Shown: positions 6,819 to 18,300, counted from the stretch's first letter. The stretch: 64,000 bases of DNA from Hyaloperonospora brassicae (GCA_947650285.1 CANTFL010000089.1:62001-126000), one strand, 5' to 3'. The notes: generated from the sequence alone by a model not told the origin. Numbers and translations: made by a program.

Positions 6819-9777
6819 CCGTGGAACGAAGATTGAACGTTGAACCTTAAGGTCGGGCTATACTTTTCTCATTGCGGCTACAACACAATCTTGAAGCAGC
6901 ATCTTTCGTCTTCGGAAGTGCCAAGTGGTGAGTGGTGTACATCTCCGCAGCTGCGAACAACGTGCAGTCCATATTGCAGCCACGCAGAGCGTAGAACATG
7001 AGCTTTCCCAACGTCTCATTTTAACTCGTCGCTGCTTTTCTCCTGTAACGACCAAAACTAGAGATCTAGAACCCCGTCGCGGAATTTTTTGCATGCTGGA
7101 CATGTTGTTGCCACCAAAAGGCCAGTGCCGTCGATCCAGTCTGCGCCGTAAGAACAAGTGAAACGACCAATTGCATGATCCGACGAGCGAGTGAGCCGTC
7201 CATATACGGCTGACTACATTAGCCGGGATGCACATTGAATGCCAAGGGGTCAGCACGATTCTTGCTGCTGTTTATTGAGCCAAACACTTTATTGACATCC
7301 ACCGGTCCACCGATCTCGAGAGATTGCGTATGTGGTTGCTACAGCCAAACGATCGGACAGGTTTCGCTCAATAGGTCAGACGTTGGACAGTACAGCGTCG
7401 ACTCAGGGAAATGGTAAAACGTGCTGCCATTGGATCACTTCTCGGTCCACTTCATTTTACTTGGTAACCCTTCTTTACGCAGCGAGCACGTGCTGCGTCG
7501 TGTTGCAAGAATCAGTCGAACGTGTTCGATTACAAAACTGAGGAGTAGCTTCCGTCCTGTCATAAATGGCCCACAGATTCGCTCGTAGGAACAGCGGCTA
7601 TATCGCAGAGAAGTCTTGACGTTTGTGCCACACTCGTAGGTGATATGCTTGACTGCATCGTTCATTCACGCTCTTCTTTTTTGGTGCGGACTATTGCGTA
7701 CAAAAAAGAAGATCGTTGATGACACCAGGTACCTCCGTGGTCGACACGAACGTGTGCAAGCTAATTGATGTGGCAGTCGTCTTTTCGAGCGCTTTGAATC
7801 TTAATAAGGAACGATTGCACTGTCATTGAATTGTGCACTTCTCTGCAATCGATGGGGGTTTCTGCTGCAAGTTAACGAGCGTTTTGATTGAGATGTCACA
7901 GGTTGACTTATGTCATGACTCGGATTAAGAAAATCACCGGATTTTAGTTTTGTGCGAAAACTGGATACTCCTAAATTGTACTTTTTGTGTGAACCTACGA
8001 AAGTAACGCTAGCATGGTCAAAAAAGAAGCGTGAAGTGCCATTTCACGACCGATAGCATGACGCAATACAATCTTTTCGCAATCATGCGCTCCATACCCG
8101 CTTGTAGTTCAACCACGCATCGATATCGCTTGGCATTAACAACGAAACTGACCGCGGATCCTTTGCACTACCCTTCGAACACAAATGACGGTTGCGTCTG
8201 AGCGTCCACCTAAATGGTATACGGTACGTTTTTGTTCTTGCCCTTCTTAACAAATGCGGTAGCGAGCGACTCCGCTACTTCAACTACCACTGCACGGCAA
8301 CCGACCGAAGATGTAGGTTTTGCCGTGCTTCCACCAAATGGTACTGGTAAGGCATCTCGACTAACTGGCAAAGCACTGAGCTTCGCACTTTGCGCATTTC
8401 ACGGTCACGGAAGCAATGCAAGGTTCGCTGTAGGTGGTCACGTGCCTTTTCATGCTATTCGATTGACGCTAGCGGCATCTTATCCCTTTTTGATGCAAAG
8501 ACCTACTTGTCACCATCCAGACACGAGAATTCTACGAGAGCCGTTTCCGCGAAACGGATGTACCTGACTCCACACGTTTGTTTTGCCTGAGCGAGAGGTT
8601 GCACATGAAGCATCCTACAATCGTCTGCTATCTCTCTACACGTACCCTGTTCCCTCCACCGGGTCGTAGATGCATAGAGTATGATATCACATGTGCGCTG
8701 CTAAAGCGTCGACTGGCTTGTTGTTTCTTGCTGTGGGAGGGCATTCTATGGTCATTTCAAGTGGGGAAAACCGCTCGTAAAACTGCTGAACAAAAATTTG
8801 AGACTTCGGCGCGGTATGAGCTTCGTCGGACTGCAACTTCTCAGCAAAGATGACCATGTCCACGTCATACCCTGGGACACCTTCGCGCACGGCTACCGTG
8901 TCGTTCGATGTCGCTTCTTCAACGCGCTCAGCCGGCGCAAGAGACGCTGACACGCGTCTTGAATCAACTCATTCCGACACGCAACTTCCTTGACGGCCCA
9001 CTCAGCTTCAAGCGCTCGAACTGACGAAGTGGGTCCCTCACGCTCGCTGATCGTCGTTGCTGTCACTCGTCCTGATTTATATCCAGTGCAGCAGCTGTCG
9101 CTCAACGTGCGCCCTGTTCAGCCACTGGACATCATTGGCAAGAGAGTCCGGCGCCTGACCAGGCAACGAACGCTTCGCACATGAACCCCACGCGTAGATC
9201 GCAACGGACTCATCAGTTGTACCGACGCGTTCCGAACAATTCGCATCGGAGCACCTCGTAACGACTCTGCCGCATACAGAAAGTCCTTTTCTCTCCTTGT
9301 TCCCACGACTGACGCCATAGTCGTCACTCACGTGAAGAAAATATCCACTGCGCAGCGATATCCGAAAACGATCGCGTAACGGTATCCGACCTCAACAGAT
9401 GGCGTTTCTGTTCCTCAACCGTTAGAAATGACGCGCCCGGCGTCAAGTGGTCACTCGATCTTTTCCAGTCATCGGCGCAGAAAATGGCTCGACGCGACTT
9501 GTCTGCTCCCGTCCGTCCTTTTCGCAGATTCAAAGGCGCCGTTGCAGCCGATGAAACGTGTGAGACAGCACAGGCAGCCGCGCGCGGGGTTTCTTCTTGC
9601 CTCTGTTGCATAAAACTTCCGGTTCGGCTTTCTAACGGGCGCTCCCGTTTCCATGGCGACAAAGTCAAGACGTGTCCATCGGCACACATACAGCCGTCAA
9701 GTGAGAAACAAAAAGCCTCGAGATGCGGCGTGCACCCCATCGAAGAACACCCCCACGTGGTCATCGCGACGACCTCT
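6819..9777. other. Non-repetitive region without a convincing gene
   Basis: Only short open frames occur. Three weakly coding-like stretches: a - strand segment at about 7020-6840; a + strand ORF at 8214-8567 whose start resembles a secretory signal peptide but then lacks any recognisable domain; and - strand frames 9105-8893 and 8953-8687 that read like one alpha-helical protein broken by a frameshift. None matches a family I know. The last few hundred bases are the presumed promoter of the gene at 9829. Confidence 0.4.
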
Positions 9778-9790
9778 TCATTTCCAGTTT
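9778..9790 (+). promoter_or_regulatory. Candidate oomycete initiator (Inr/FPR-like) core promoter
   Basis: TCATTTCCAGTTT resembles the oomycete Inr with its flanking promoter region and sits 39 bp before the ATG at 9829, the usual distance. It supports the chosen start. Confidence 0.5.
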
Positions 9791-9828
9791 GATCGACTGA
9801 GTGCGACGTCCGTAGCAGAGCGATCAGC

Positions 9829-10917
9829 ATGGCCGTGTCAGGGACACTGGCGGTCACGGGTGCGCATAGTATAACTACCTGTCTCCATACTGTCTGTGGT
9901 AGGTGGACTCGTACTTACTTCTCGCGTGCATTGCTGTTGTGCCACGATCGGTTGCAGTGCACAAGTTTGCCGTCGACGGGGCAAAGTCGGACGCGAAGTA
10001 CAGTGTCCGACTACGAGTGGGCGACAATGAGGTCCAGACGAATGACGCGTCGGCCGGTGAAGCCATCGACGCGCCGGTGCACCTGTAAGACTGGATACTT
10101 TGTGTGTGGTACACGTGAATCGACGGTCCTAATGTATCCATTGTGTTGACACGATGCCAGCAATGTGACGGCGACGTCGGACGCGGAGCAAGTGACGTTT
10201 GAAGTGCTGCAGACGGGGCACGCGACGCCCATTGGCGTCTCGACCCGCTCGTTGCAGGAGTTCCTGCGCGGCTTTGACCGGCGCCAAATGTCGTTTTCGG
10301 TGGGCGACGTGTCGGCGCCGCAGACGATTGTGGTCACGCACAGCGCCCAGTGGACGCCGTCCACGAGCCGCTCGTTGACGCCGGCGGAGACGCACCGGCC
10401 GTGGTTTATGCGCGCGTCGTACTACTACGACACGACGAAGAGCGTGTACGACTACACGACGAGTTTCCGCGTGGTGAAGCCCTTTGCGCGGCTGGGCGAA
10501 GCGACGGTCAATACGGTGCTGGCGGCCGTCTCGGGCAAGACGCTGACGGACGTGGACCAGTCGCTGGTCGTGCCGGTGCTCAACTCGGTGGACAATAAAG
10601 TGGACGCGACGATTTCCGTGGCGTTTACCAAGTTGTACGCGGGGCAGCAGATGGTGGTGCGGACCAAGAACAGGGCCGTGCGCGCCGTGTCGTCGGTGGC
10701 GCACAAGACGGGCAGCACTGTGGTCGGAGCCACGAGTTACACGACGCACAAGGCGGCGCAAGGGGCCGGCGTCGTTGTCGGGGGCGTCGTGGGCGTGGCG
10801 GACTATACGAGTTCGCAGGTGCGACACGCGTCGTCGTCGACGTTTGGACTGGTGCGCGGCGTGACGTACTCTGTTGCGAGCCATATCCCGATCCTGGGGC
10901 CCAAAATACGGGCGTGA
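9829..10917 (+). CDS. Conserved hypothetical protein, three exons, 317 aa; paralogue of the gene at 12803-11841
   Basis: Model: exons 9829-9898, 9958-10084, 10161-10917; introns of 59 bp (GTAGGT...GCAG) and 76 bp (GTAAGA...CCAG). The spliced length is 954 nt with the frame kept across both junctions, giving 317 residues against 320 in the paralogue. The N-terminal ~110 residues look like a beta-sandwich (C2-like) lead; the C-terminal ~200 residues begin with a conserved Y-Y-Y-D-T motif and continue as a long amphipathic, Ala/Val/Thr-rich helical region reminiscent of perilipin-type lipid-droplet coats. No transmembrane helix or signal peptide is obvious. Function unknown; a lipid-surface role is inference. 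The tail-to-tail paralogue suggests an old local duplication. Confidence 0.75.
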
Positions 10918-11623
10918 GGTGGGGAGCCGACAGCAGGTCACCTCACCGGTAACGGAATGAAAGGCAGTGGCGGCGTTGCGGCTGTGTCGAGTGGCAACGA
11001 GGGGGAGCGATGTGAGAAAAAGTGGAGGAGACTATAAGCGGTGTATGCCGTGTGGGGGAAAAGGTGGGGACGGGACGACGCAGCGGGGGCGCACGCCACG
11101 CGATAATTATGTGTAGCTACGTGGACGACGACCCCCAACATGACGCCGGCCCTCTTGTCGATCGAGAGGGCAGTGCTTGCGAGTGTTGGGCCGCGAGGGA
11201 ATGGGAGAGATGACCGCGGGGTCGATTCCGACTGAAAGGGATTAACTGTGTGACAAAGGGGTTCACGTAGAGAGAAAGAAGCGAAGTACACTTTGGTTTT
11301 CTTGGAAATGCCGCAGCTCTTGAGGGTAGCGCGACGTCTGTGCTCTGTCCAGTGGCGTCACGAGCGCTCGTGCAACGTCACACTCGCGCCGACAGCTTCC
11401 GCGATGTGGACTGCGCTAGTGAGCCGTCGCGTCGACGTCAGTGCCTTTTCCTGCAGTCCTTTTGTCGCCTTGGGAAACAGAGTGCCATCGTCACTTGTGC
11501 CCATAGCTCGGAGAAAGTCAAACACGAGTGTGTGTAGTGCACCTACGCGTCGGTCGTCCACCAAGTCGGGAAACGCACAGCGACTTGTGTCATGCGCACC
11601 TGCTGAGTCTTCTGCGCAGATTC

Positions 11624-11630
11624 GAGAGAT

Positions 11631-11685
<55 letters not shown>
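11624..11685. repeat. (GA)n microsatellite
   Basis: About 60 bp of nearly pure GA, starting with a few GATA-like units. Open frames crossing it encode only Arg-Glu or Ser-Leu runs. Confidence 0.95.
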
Positions 11686-11687
<2 letters not shown>

Positions 11688-11774
11688 AAACTCGTCGCGT
11701 GTGTCACCACTGCGCAAGTGAGAGCTCAATGGCGTACAAATACTCTCTGCGTTCACGTGTCCAGCAGCGCTCAT

Positions 11775-11817
11775 TCACTCACTCACTCACTCACTCACTC
11801 ACTCACTCACTCACTCA
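11775..11817. repeat. (TCAC)n tetranucleotide microsatellite
   Basis: About eleven units of TCAC lying just beyond the stop of the - strand gene. Confidence 0.95.
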
Positions 11818-11840
11818 AAGCTCTGTCGATTCTCCTTCGC

Positions 11841-12803
11841 TTACGCCGTAAGTTTAGCGCCGAGCACGGGCACGTGCCTCAGAACAGCAACTGCAACGCC
11901 TTTGACCACATCGAGGGCACACGACGAGACGCACACGGCCTTCTCCGTCGCAAAGTCCTTGACGCTGACCACGGCCGCCCCCGTCTTCAGGGCCACGTGC
12001 GTCGCTGCTGCCAGCGCTTCGTCCTTCGTCTGCAGCGCGGTCTGTTGGGCGCTATAGAGCGCCGTGAGCACTGTCGAAACCCCAGCGTCCACGCAGCCGT
12101 CGAGGGCCGCAAGACTCGGGTTCACCCACGCCGCCTCAATGTCCACGAGCGACTTGCCGCTCACTGCCGCCAGGACCCGAGTGGCCGAGTGCTCCCCGAA
12201 GCGCGCGAACGGCGCGACCAGGCGGAAGCTCGTCGTGTAGCCATACACGCGCTTCCCCGTGTCGTAGTAGTACTGCGCACGCAGGAAATAGGGCGAGTGG
12301 ACAGGAGCGACACGCGCGAGCGCGTCGTCCGTCGGCGTCGGCTCCCACTGCACGCAAAAGTAGAGGACCACTGTGGTGGGCGCTGCTGTAGCGCCGAACG
12401 TGAACGTCAGTCGTCGCTCGAGCGGCGCCTCGAGGAACTCGGCCAGCGGCTGCACCGTCGTCACGAGCGTCTTCCGCTTGTTCCCTCTCTTCTTGTGCAC
12501 GATCGTCAACGTGACGCTCTGCTGGTCACTAGCAGTGGCCCCGTGCACCGGCAGCTGCAAGCGCTCATCGACCGCCGTCCCGAGCTTTGTGAACTTGGAC
12601 GTGCGGCCGGCCTTTCCCACGACGAAGCGCACGGCGTGGGGCTTTAACGAGGTGGGGCGGGCAGGAGACGCTGCGGCTGCGGCTGCTTCGAGGCGACGCA
12701 CGCGGATCGTGAGCGTGCCGGCCGTAAGGTGCGGCTGGACGACGGACGTCTTGCGGTCCATTTCCACGCCGGAGACGCAGACTCGTTGCGAGCCAAATGG
12801 CAA
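11841..12803 (-). CDS. Conserved hypothetical protein, intronless, 320 aa; paralogue of the gene at 9829-10917
   Basis: A single open frame from ATG 12803 to 11841. It shares the layout of its convergent neighbour: a beta-rich N-terminal half, then a Y-Y-Y-D-T motif, a T-T-S-F-R segment, an A-A-V-S-G-K motif, and a C-terminal Ala/Val-rich amphipathic stretch ending in a V-P-V-L-G-A-K-type motif. Homology with the neighbour begins around residue 25, so an internal ATG at residue 14 is a possible start. Unlike the neighbour it has no introns, which fits either intron loss or an RNA-mediated copy. Function unknown; perilipin-like lipid-surface association is a guess from sequence character. Confidence 0.75.
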   Translation of the reverse strand: MPFGSQRVCVSGVEMDRKTSVVQPHLTAGTLTIRVRRLEAAAAAASPARPTSLKPHAVRFVVGKAGRTSKFTKLGTAVDERLQLPVHGATASDQQSVTLTIVHKKRGNKRKTLVTTVQPLAEFLEAPLERRLTFTFGATAAPTTVVLYFCVQWEPTPTDDALARVAPVHSPYFLRAQYYYDTGKRVYGYTTSFRLVAPFARFGEHSATRVLAAVSGKSLVDIEAAWVNPSLAALDGCVDAGVSTVLTALYSAQQTALQTKDEALAAATHVALKTGAAVVSVKDFATEKAVCVSSCALDVVKGVAVAVLRHVPVLGAKLTA

Positions 12804-12916
12804 AACCGCTGGGCGGGTCGACGACGGCGAATGCCAAAGGGGTGAGAAGTGTCGGAGGGGGTCACGAGATGGGGCAGGAGGCGCTGCAGAAAGTGGGCTG
12901 GAAACCGGCTACCGAC

Positions 12917-12951
12917 AAGCAGCAGCAGCAGCAGCGAGAGAGAGAGAGAGG

Positions 12952-12986
<35 letters not shown>
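12917..12986. repeat. Compound microsatellite (AGC)n-(GA)n-(GT)n-(GA)n
   Basis: Four adjoining simple repeats in about 70 bp upstream of the - strand gene. Confidence 0.95.
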
Positions 12987-14370
12987 CGTGGAGGCCGTTT
13001 GGGGGTTGGCGTCGTCGATTAAGGACAGGGGATGATGGGCGATGAGCGATAGCGCGTGCCGAACGCGTACCGTCGACGGCAGTGTGGCACCGAAGTCGCA
13101 CATGCCGCACGCGGTCGTGTCGTTCGAATCGACAGAGCGATCGCCATTGACGTGGGATAGTGGTAGCGAGTGTGTCCTCGTCGCAGTGCTGTTCATGCAC
13201 TGCCAGCGCAGTGGGTCTCTCTCTCGCCCCTCTCATCGGTCTGCTTGAAGCTCCTGTCCGTCACAATGGACGTCCCGACTGGATCGACGTGACCCCACAT
13301 GTCGATTTATGGCGCCGTCTCGACGTTTCGCAACACGCAGACACAACAATTGTAGCGCGTGGCAGCGACCCGAGCGCCCACGCGTTAAAGATGGCGTCGT
13401 CCCGTGTCGACGTGGGGCAGACCGAGACGCCGCGACGAGCAGCAGCTCTCGGTGTAACTTGTGGCTATTGCCGCGATTTGGATGTAGGGATGACGGGGAA
13501 CGTTTGCTGCTCGCAGCGGTAGGTCCGTAGCTACAACGAGAGCTTCGAAGCTTCCACCCAAACGGTCCCGTAGAGGACCGGCAGTCCGTGTGTTCAATCG
13601 CATCACTCGGCTCTCTTTCACACGCAAACATACGGCAGTGCGTTGCAGACACCCCTATCCAACTGCGTCGTGGTCGTCCCAGCAGCTGTAAGTCTCAGCA
13701 GAAGTCACGTGCGCGGTGCATCTGTTGTAGCTTGCAGTGCAATCATGGACCTGACACCACCAACGACTTCCACTACAGAGGTACGTGTTGTGACGTTCGC
13801 GACGCATGCTTTCTGATGTCTGCTTACTTTGCCGCGTGGTTTGTCGACAGCGGGAGGCTGAGCAAGTGTGCTCGCATGTATGGAACGATGACCAGCATCG
13901 CGTCCGTGCATCACTAAACCATTCCAAGTCATGCATGACCGAAGGTGGCCAAAGCATCTGATCTGCCAATGATCATTCGCGCTACACCGACAATCGGCCA
14001 CGCTTTCCCATTGAGAGCAAGCGTACACTTGCTGAAACAGGAGGTGCTGGCTTTGACACAAGCGACTCGCCGAGTTCTTGGACCCTTCTTGCCGAAGAGC
14101 ACGGCGAGTGTAAGCTAAGTCCATTGATGGAGTAGCATACCCACTTCGAGCGTGCGAGTCGACGGGTAGTACAAGATCTAGGAAGGCTTTTGACTACACG
14201 TCAAGTGTGAGATGTGTTTAACTTTGACTACACTTCCGATTCGAGATGTGTTCAAGTTTCGCCGCGATAAGTATGACTGTTGATCCCGTGAAGCACTAGA
14301 AGCAGCTCAAACGCAACACGCAAGACTGACCGCCAAGAGCCACAACCGCTGCTTCATGCACCAATGTGTT
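12987..14370. other. Region without a recognised gene
   Basis: Open frames are short and overlap on both strands with no familiar domain. Presumed promoter side of the gene at 12803 plus the original target locus of the Copia insertion. A degenerate direct repeat lies at 14188-14256. Confidence 0.45.
14188..14256. repeat. Imperfect tandem duplication, two units of about 34 bp
   Basis: Both units contain TTTGACTACAC and GAGATGTGTT at the same spacing; the centre has diverged. Confidence 0.6.
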
Positions 14371-14375
14371 ACTTC

Positions 14376-14565
14376 TGTAGAGGACCACGAGATACGACAA
14401 TGATGTGCGTGTTGTGATCAAGGCAACTTGCAGGGACAGTGATATTCGAACGTTTTGGAGTGAGTGATCAGTGTACGAGGGGGTTTATACATTCAGTCAG
14501 TAGTATTTAACTCTTAATACTACTTTCCCTTTTGCAGCACAGAGAAGTATTTTGCTTTCGTTTTA
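14376..14565 (+). repeat. Copia 5' LTR
   Basis: Starts TGTAGAGGA and aligns over its full 190 bp to 27069-27258. The following GGTTATGAGCC (14566-14576) resembles the internal-initiator-tRNA primer sites used by many Copia elements and includes the gag ATG. Confidence 0.9.
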
Positions 14566-14569
14566 GGTT

Positions 14570-15316
14570 ATGAGCCCCAATACGTTAGCTCCCAATGACA
14601 TTCTCACGGATGATAATTACTTTATGTGGGAATTTAATGCACGTATGACACTCTCGCGCAAGGATCTTTTGGATCACGTATCAGTTAAGCCAGAGCCAGC
14701 AGTGCGGCGGGAGAATCCCGGATGGAAAGTCGCCGATATGAAGGCTCTGGCTGCGCCTGTAAAGTTGCTCTCTCCAACCTATCAGTGTATGGTTCGGGAA
14801 TGTGAGTCTGCTATTGAAGCTTGGGAGGGTTTGAAGACATTCTTTGCGAAGAAGAATCTTCATAATCGAGTGCAACTTCGGAAGGAACTTCACGGGTTTG
14901 TGATGGAGACTAATATGAGTCTTATGGGTCATCTACTAAAGTTTGATGAGCTGTGTCGATATCTCAGGGCTTCCGGTGACAGCATGGATGATAACGAGAA
15001 GCTGGGTTTGCTTTTGGGAAGTTTATCATCTGAACATGATGATATGGTGCGTATAATTGAGGCACACAGCAACGTGACACTGCTTGACGCGAAAGAGATG
15101 CTCCGCCGGGAGTACGACACTCTTCAGAAGCGAGACAAGAAGGAAACCGCTTTCAAGACGGATGCTCAGCGCAATGAACCTCTACACTTTCAAGGGAACC
15201 GAGGATATCGTGGCCAAAGAGAAAATCAAGACCGACACCAGTCTTCGAGGAGAGTAAAGGATAATACAGGTTTTTCAAGGCAAGTGCTTTGGATGTGGCG
15301 AATGCACAGCATTTGA
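14570..15316 (+). pseudogene. gag: Copia Gag (truncated at the zinc knuckle)
   Basis: ATG at 14570 opens a 248-codon frame with the UBN2-type Copia Gag fold: an N-terminal W/F-rich segment, then helices with a W-x-x-L/F motif (E-A-W-E-G-L-K), and a charged C-terminal linker. The zinc knuckle begins (C-F-G-C-G in another frame near 15276-15290), but the rest of it and the protease active site are deleted, and the frame runs out at 15316. Confidence 0.85.
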
Positions 15317-15738
15317 AGGCACAAGGAACATGCACAGTACGTTTTATACTCGAGAATGGTCGAACAGTCAATCTATCGGAGGTCTTATATGTGCCTGGGA
15401 TATATAAGAAACGTGTGTCAGTAGCAGCGCTGACGGCCCGAGGCGTGCTTGTTCAGTTTAAGCGAGATCAAGCACTTCTGATGGGCGACAACGTGACTGT
15501 GGCAGTGATTAAACGAAGGAGAAAGCTGTTTGCGTGGAATGTAGAACAACATGCCACATTTAAGGCACACAAGGCTGATAGCAGTGTTGCGGTCAATGAC
15601 TTGAGTGCAATATGGCATGCTCGCATAGATCATTTGTCTGCAAACAAGGTCGTACAAGCGATGAAGTCTTGTGATGGTAGCCTGGGAGTTGTTGTACCTG
15701 AAGACGGTTTATGTGATGGATGTGAACGCGGGAAATGA
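15289..15738 (+). pseudogene. pol: Copia protease C-terminal part and GAG-pre-integrase zinc finger
   Basis: Shows the L-S-E-V-L-Y-V-P-G-I motif found at the end of Copia proteases, then an integrase HHCC finger (W-H-A-R-I-D-H ... C-D-G-C-E-R-G-K). TGA ends the frame, and further stops follow before the nested insertion at 15849. The catalytic protease Asp is missing through deletion. Confidence 0.85.
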
Positions 15739-15848
15739 CAAACAGACCGTTCAGTCATACCTCAGGAAGTTAAATAAAAACATAACGGCTGCTTGAGATT
15801 GTACACACCGATCTTATGGGTCCTATGAACCCGAGGTCAAAGGGTGGG

Positions 15849-16163
15849 TGTAACGGGGTAGCCCGTTGCATGAAATTGTCATTAAGGATAAAATGACACT
15901 AAAGAATATTACGTTAAATATAATTTCAACAATATCACAAAGAATGATGATATTGCTGGGATGACCGAAGGGTCTACTCTTGGTTGATATCATGATGGTA
16001 TCAAACCACCGATCGCTGCTAGACGCGCGTAATGGGTGGAGAGTAGACGTAATCGTACGTTTCTTATATTAGCAAAATTAGGTAAGGACAAACAGAGACA
16101 CAAGAGTTATAGGACTTAATTATACCAATGGCAGTTTTACTTTTACCATGACTAGAGCCTTCG
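15849..16163 (+). repeat. Solo LTR of Gypsy family B, left piece
   Basis: Starts TGTAACGGGG, preceded by GTGGG (15844-15848). Continues at 24152-24274 after Gypsy copy 2; the two pieces total 438 bp, exactly the length of the 5' LTR at 32319-32756. A solo LTR implies loss of the internal part by LTR-LTR recombination before copy 2 arrived. Confidence 0.9.
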
Positions 16164-16554
16164 TGTAACGGGGCACACCCTTGCGTGAACTTAACGCAAG
16201 GGTTTCGGTGCCCCGACAGACGTACACGTGGCAAGCGAGGAAGCGTAGGTAGGGTAAAAGCAGAACTGTTATATTAATATAATTAAGTCTTTAAACTACT
16301 GTCTCTCTGTTTGACTTAGCTTAACTATACTAATATAACTGGATGTATGGTGACGTCTCGTCACCACTCATTGCGCGCGTCTTGCGGCGATTGGTGGGTT
16401 GATATCATCAAGATATCAACCAATGAACAGACCCTTTGGTCGACCCTTCAATATCACCACTTTGGTGATATTGTTCAAAGAATATCCATCTTTATATTCT
16501 TTATTGTCACTTTCCTTAAAGTGACAATTCCATGTAACGGGCTGCCTCGTTACA
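16164..16554 (-). repeat. 3' LTR of Gypsy copy 2 (391 bp)
   Basis: TGTAACGGGG...TTACA with hairpins throughout. One C-to-T change in the inner terminal repeat (GCCTCG against GCCCCG in the other LTR). Confidence 0.95.
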
Positions 16555-16569
16555 TCACCCCCCCTTAAC
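16555..16569 (-). promoter_or_regulatory. Polypurine tract of Gypsy copy 2
   Basis: On the - strand GTTAAGGGGGGGTGA, adjoining the 3' LTR; identical to copy 1. Confidence 0.85.
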
Positions 16570-16685
16570 TGATAGTCACCGTGTGACTATCGAAAATATG
16601 GCGGCCACCCGTTGGCCACCATTGGGACAGGGAGCACTTGTTGGGTCCGTTCCATTCACTTTCCGCTTGACCTCGCATAGTTAAC

Positions 16686-18290
16686 ATGTCTATGCGAGGT
16701 GACTCAAGACCTACACAGCCCGGTGCTGTGCCAGCCTCTGCGGCAGACGATTCGTCGTCTGCTGCTCCTTCTTCGCCTGCAGCAACAGGTGCTGCAGGTG
16801 CACGCAGCACCTCACCGCGTGCGCATGATAACCTCGACGTAGAGGTAATCTACTCTGGCGAGTCCGACGTGTCTGACTCGGGCAATGCGCCAGAGGCGTC
16901 TCGCTCACCGGCGACGCCTCAGTGTTCGCCAAGGCCACTGCCGAACGAACGGACTCGTGAGTTGCAACACAGTCTGTTCGGCAGTGATGACGAATCGGGT
17001 GATGAGTATGTTCGCTCATCACCGCAATCAGCTCGTGCTCCGTCGCACGAGCGACTTGACGATGGTGCAACCCATCGTCATGCTGACAATCGTGGTACCG
17101 ACAAGGGTACCACCGTGAAGCGTGATGAGCTGAAGCCGTGGCGTTTGCCCGAACGGCTCATCAATAGCCTGTCTCACGAGACAGGCCAACACCATCGAAT
17201 ACCCTTATTCGATGCAACTGAGCTTCACGTCTTGAGTTCCAGCGCGAAGAACTTTCGCGCTGAAGAAGATTTTTATCTCGATGTCTTTCTTAGACATCGA
17301 TGGTACAACAGCAACCAAAAGCGTGACAAAGCATCGTTTTTGGCTGCGTGGAACGCGTTCGTCCAAAACGTACAGAATTTTGGACGAGAAGGGTGGCTCA
17401 AGAAACTTGAGGCGACACGCCTCAGGTTCGAAAGGCGAACGCCAACCGGTGCTAGGTACCGGTTGCACTGTTTATCGAGTGAGGCAGGCATTCCTTGCCT
17501 CACATGGGGAGACCCTTGTGCGAGTTGTGTTGACAACTCGCAGCGTGCACATAGGGATGTGTATTCCCTAAGTTCGCCCTGGGGAAGGGCACACATCTCG
17601 GCTGAGATGCGTGACACGATGGCAAACTTGCAATCCGTCTACAAGCGCCTAGGGTGCGTGTTTACCGATGGTCCCGAGGACTCATCGGATGGGTCTCGTC
17701 ATACTGGCGGACGAGACCTTCAACATCCATCAACAGCTGAGAGCGGGGCTCCCAGCTGTTCCAAGAGGGTGGATAGCCCCGCCACTGGACGAGGTAGCTC
17801 GTCCTTGATCCTGAATCGTCACGGTGATTCAAGATACGCTCCACTAGAAAACGTTGATCACCGTGAGCGTCCACCAAAGGATGTGGTGGAGGAGGAAAGA
17901 CCTCCTCCAGATGATTCGGTTCACCATCTCGACCCTTACGAGATGGATCGCGCAATCGATGAATTGCGCGATGACTTGAAGCACGAGCGCGACCGGCGCT
18001 ACGCTTTGACTGATACCGTGCGGAAGAACCGCAAGGATCACGAGGATGATCGGGCGAGGGATCGCGCCGATTATGCCACAGCGCAGCTTCAGGTCGAGCG
18101 GGATGTCCGCTCCCTATTCGGCGAGCTGGCGACAGCTCGCGGGGAGATATCTCGGTTGAGTTCCGAGGTATCATATCTGCGCGACAAGACGGATCGTCTG
18201 GAGCGCGAACGCAAGAACTTGATGGGGGTTCTTGAACGTGGGGGCTATCTTCATCGGAAGAAGAAGGATCGTACTGACAGTAAGGCCTGA
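16686..18290 (+). CDS. Antisense ORF (aORF) of Gypsy copy 2, 534 aa, unknown function
   Basis: Runs opposite to gag and pol of this copy. Same length and architecture as the copy 1 aORF (4696-6300 -): acidic Ser/Pro-rich N-terminus, conserved core with a C-x8-C-x6-C-x2-C motif, long coiled coil, basic tail. The N-terminal third is variable (different acidic segment around residues 100-135, same total length), while the core is almost unchanged. It is open although pol on the other strand is broken three times. ATG 16686 is followed in frame by a second ATG at 16692. Function not known. Confidence 0.75.
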   Translation: MSMRGDSRPTQPGAVPASAADDSSSAAPSSPAATGAAGARSTSPRAHDNLDVEVIYSGESDVSDSGNAPEASRSPATPQCSPRPLPNERTRELQHSLFGSDDESGDEYVRSSPQSARAPSHERLDDGATHRHADNRGTDKGTTVKRDELKPWRLPERLINSLSHETGQHHRIPLFDATELHVLSSSAKNFRAEEDFYLDVFLRHRWYNSNQKRDKASFLAAWNAFVQNVQNFGREGWLKKLEATRLRFERRTPTGARYRLHCLSSEAGIPCLTWGDPCASCVDNSQRAHRDVYSLSSPWGRAHISAEMRDTMANLQSVYKRLGCVFTDGPEDSSDGSRHTGGRDLQHPSTAESGAPSCSKRVDSPATGRGSSSLILNRHGDSRYAPLENVDHRERPPKDVVEEERPPPDDSVHHLDPYEMDRAIDELRDDLKHERDRRYALTDTVRKNRKDHEDDRARDRADYATAQLQVERDVRSLFGELATARGEISRLSSEVSYLRDKTDRLERERKNLMGVLERGGYLHRKKKDRTDSKA

Positions 18291-18300
18291 GCCTCCCCAC
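17662..18300 (-). pseudogene. pol: Pol C-terminal segment with chromodomain (copy 2)
   Basis: Continuation of pol after the TAA at 18301-18303; contains the chromodomain (L-V-Q-W-R-G-Y-P core). Almost entirely opposite the aORF. In copy 1 this stretch is fused in frame to integrase. Confidence 0.85.

Larger units (their letters stand above)
10918..11840. other. Intergenic region between two convergent paralogues
   Basis: 3' flanks of both genes; contains two microsatellites (11624-11685 and 11775-11817) and no convincing coding sequence. Confidence 0.6.

Noticed and set aside
10129..10941. 270-codon Arg/His-rich open frame on the - strand
   Set aside because: It lies exactly opposite exon 3 of the spliced gene at 9829-10917; the Arg-rich composition comes from the complement of GC-rich codons, and it has no homologue in the paralogue.
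11358..11774. Open frames across the GA microsatellite (Ser-Leu or Arg-Glu runs)
   Set aside because: Pure simple-repeat translation between convergent genes; no conserved flanks.
11718..12647. 309-codon + strand frame opposite the intronless paralogue
   Set aside because: A shadow of 11841-12803 -; begins in the TCAC microsatellite and has an Arg/His-rich composition.
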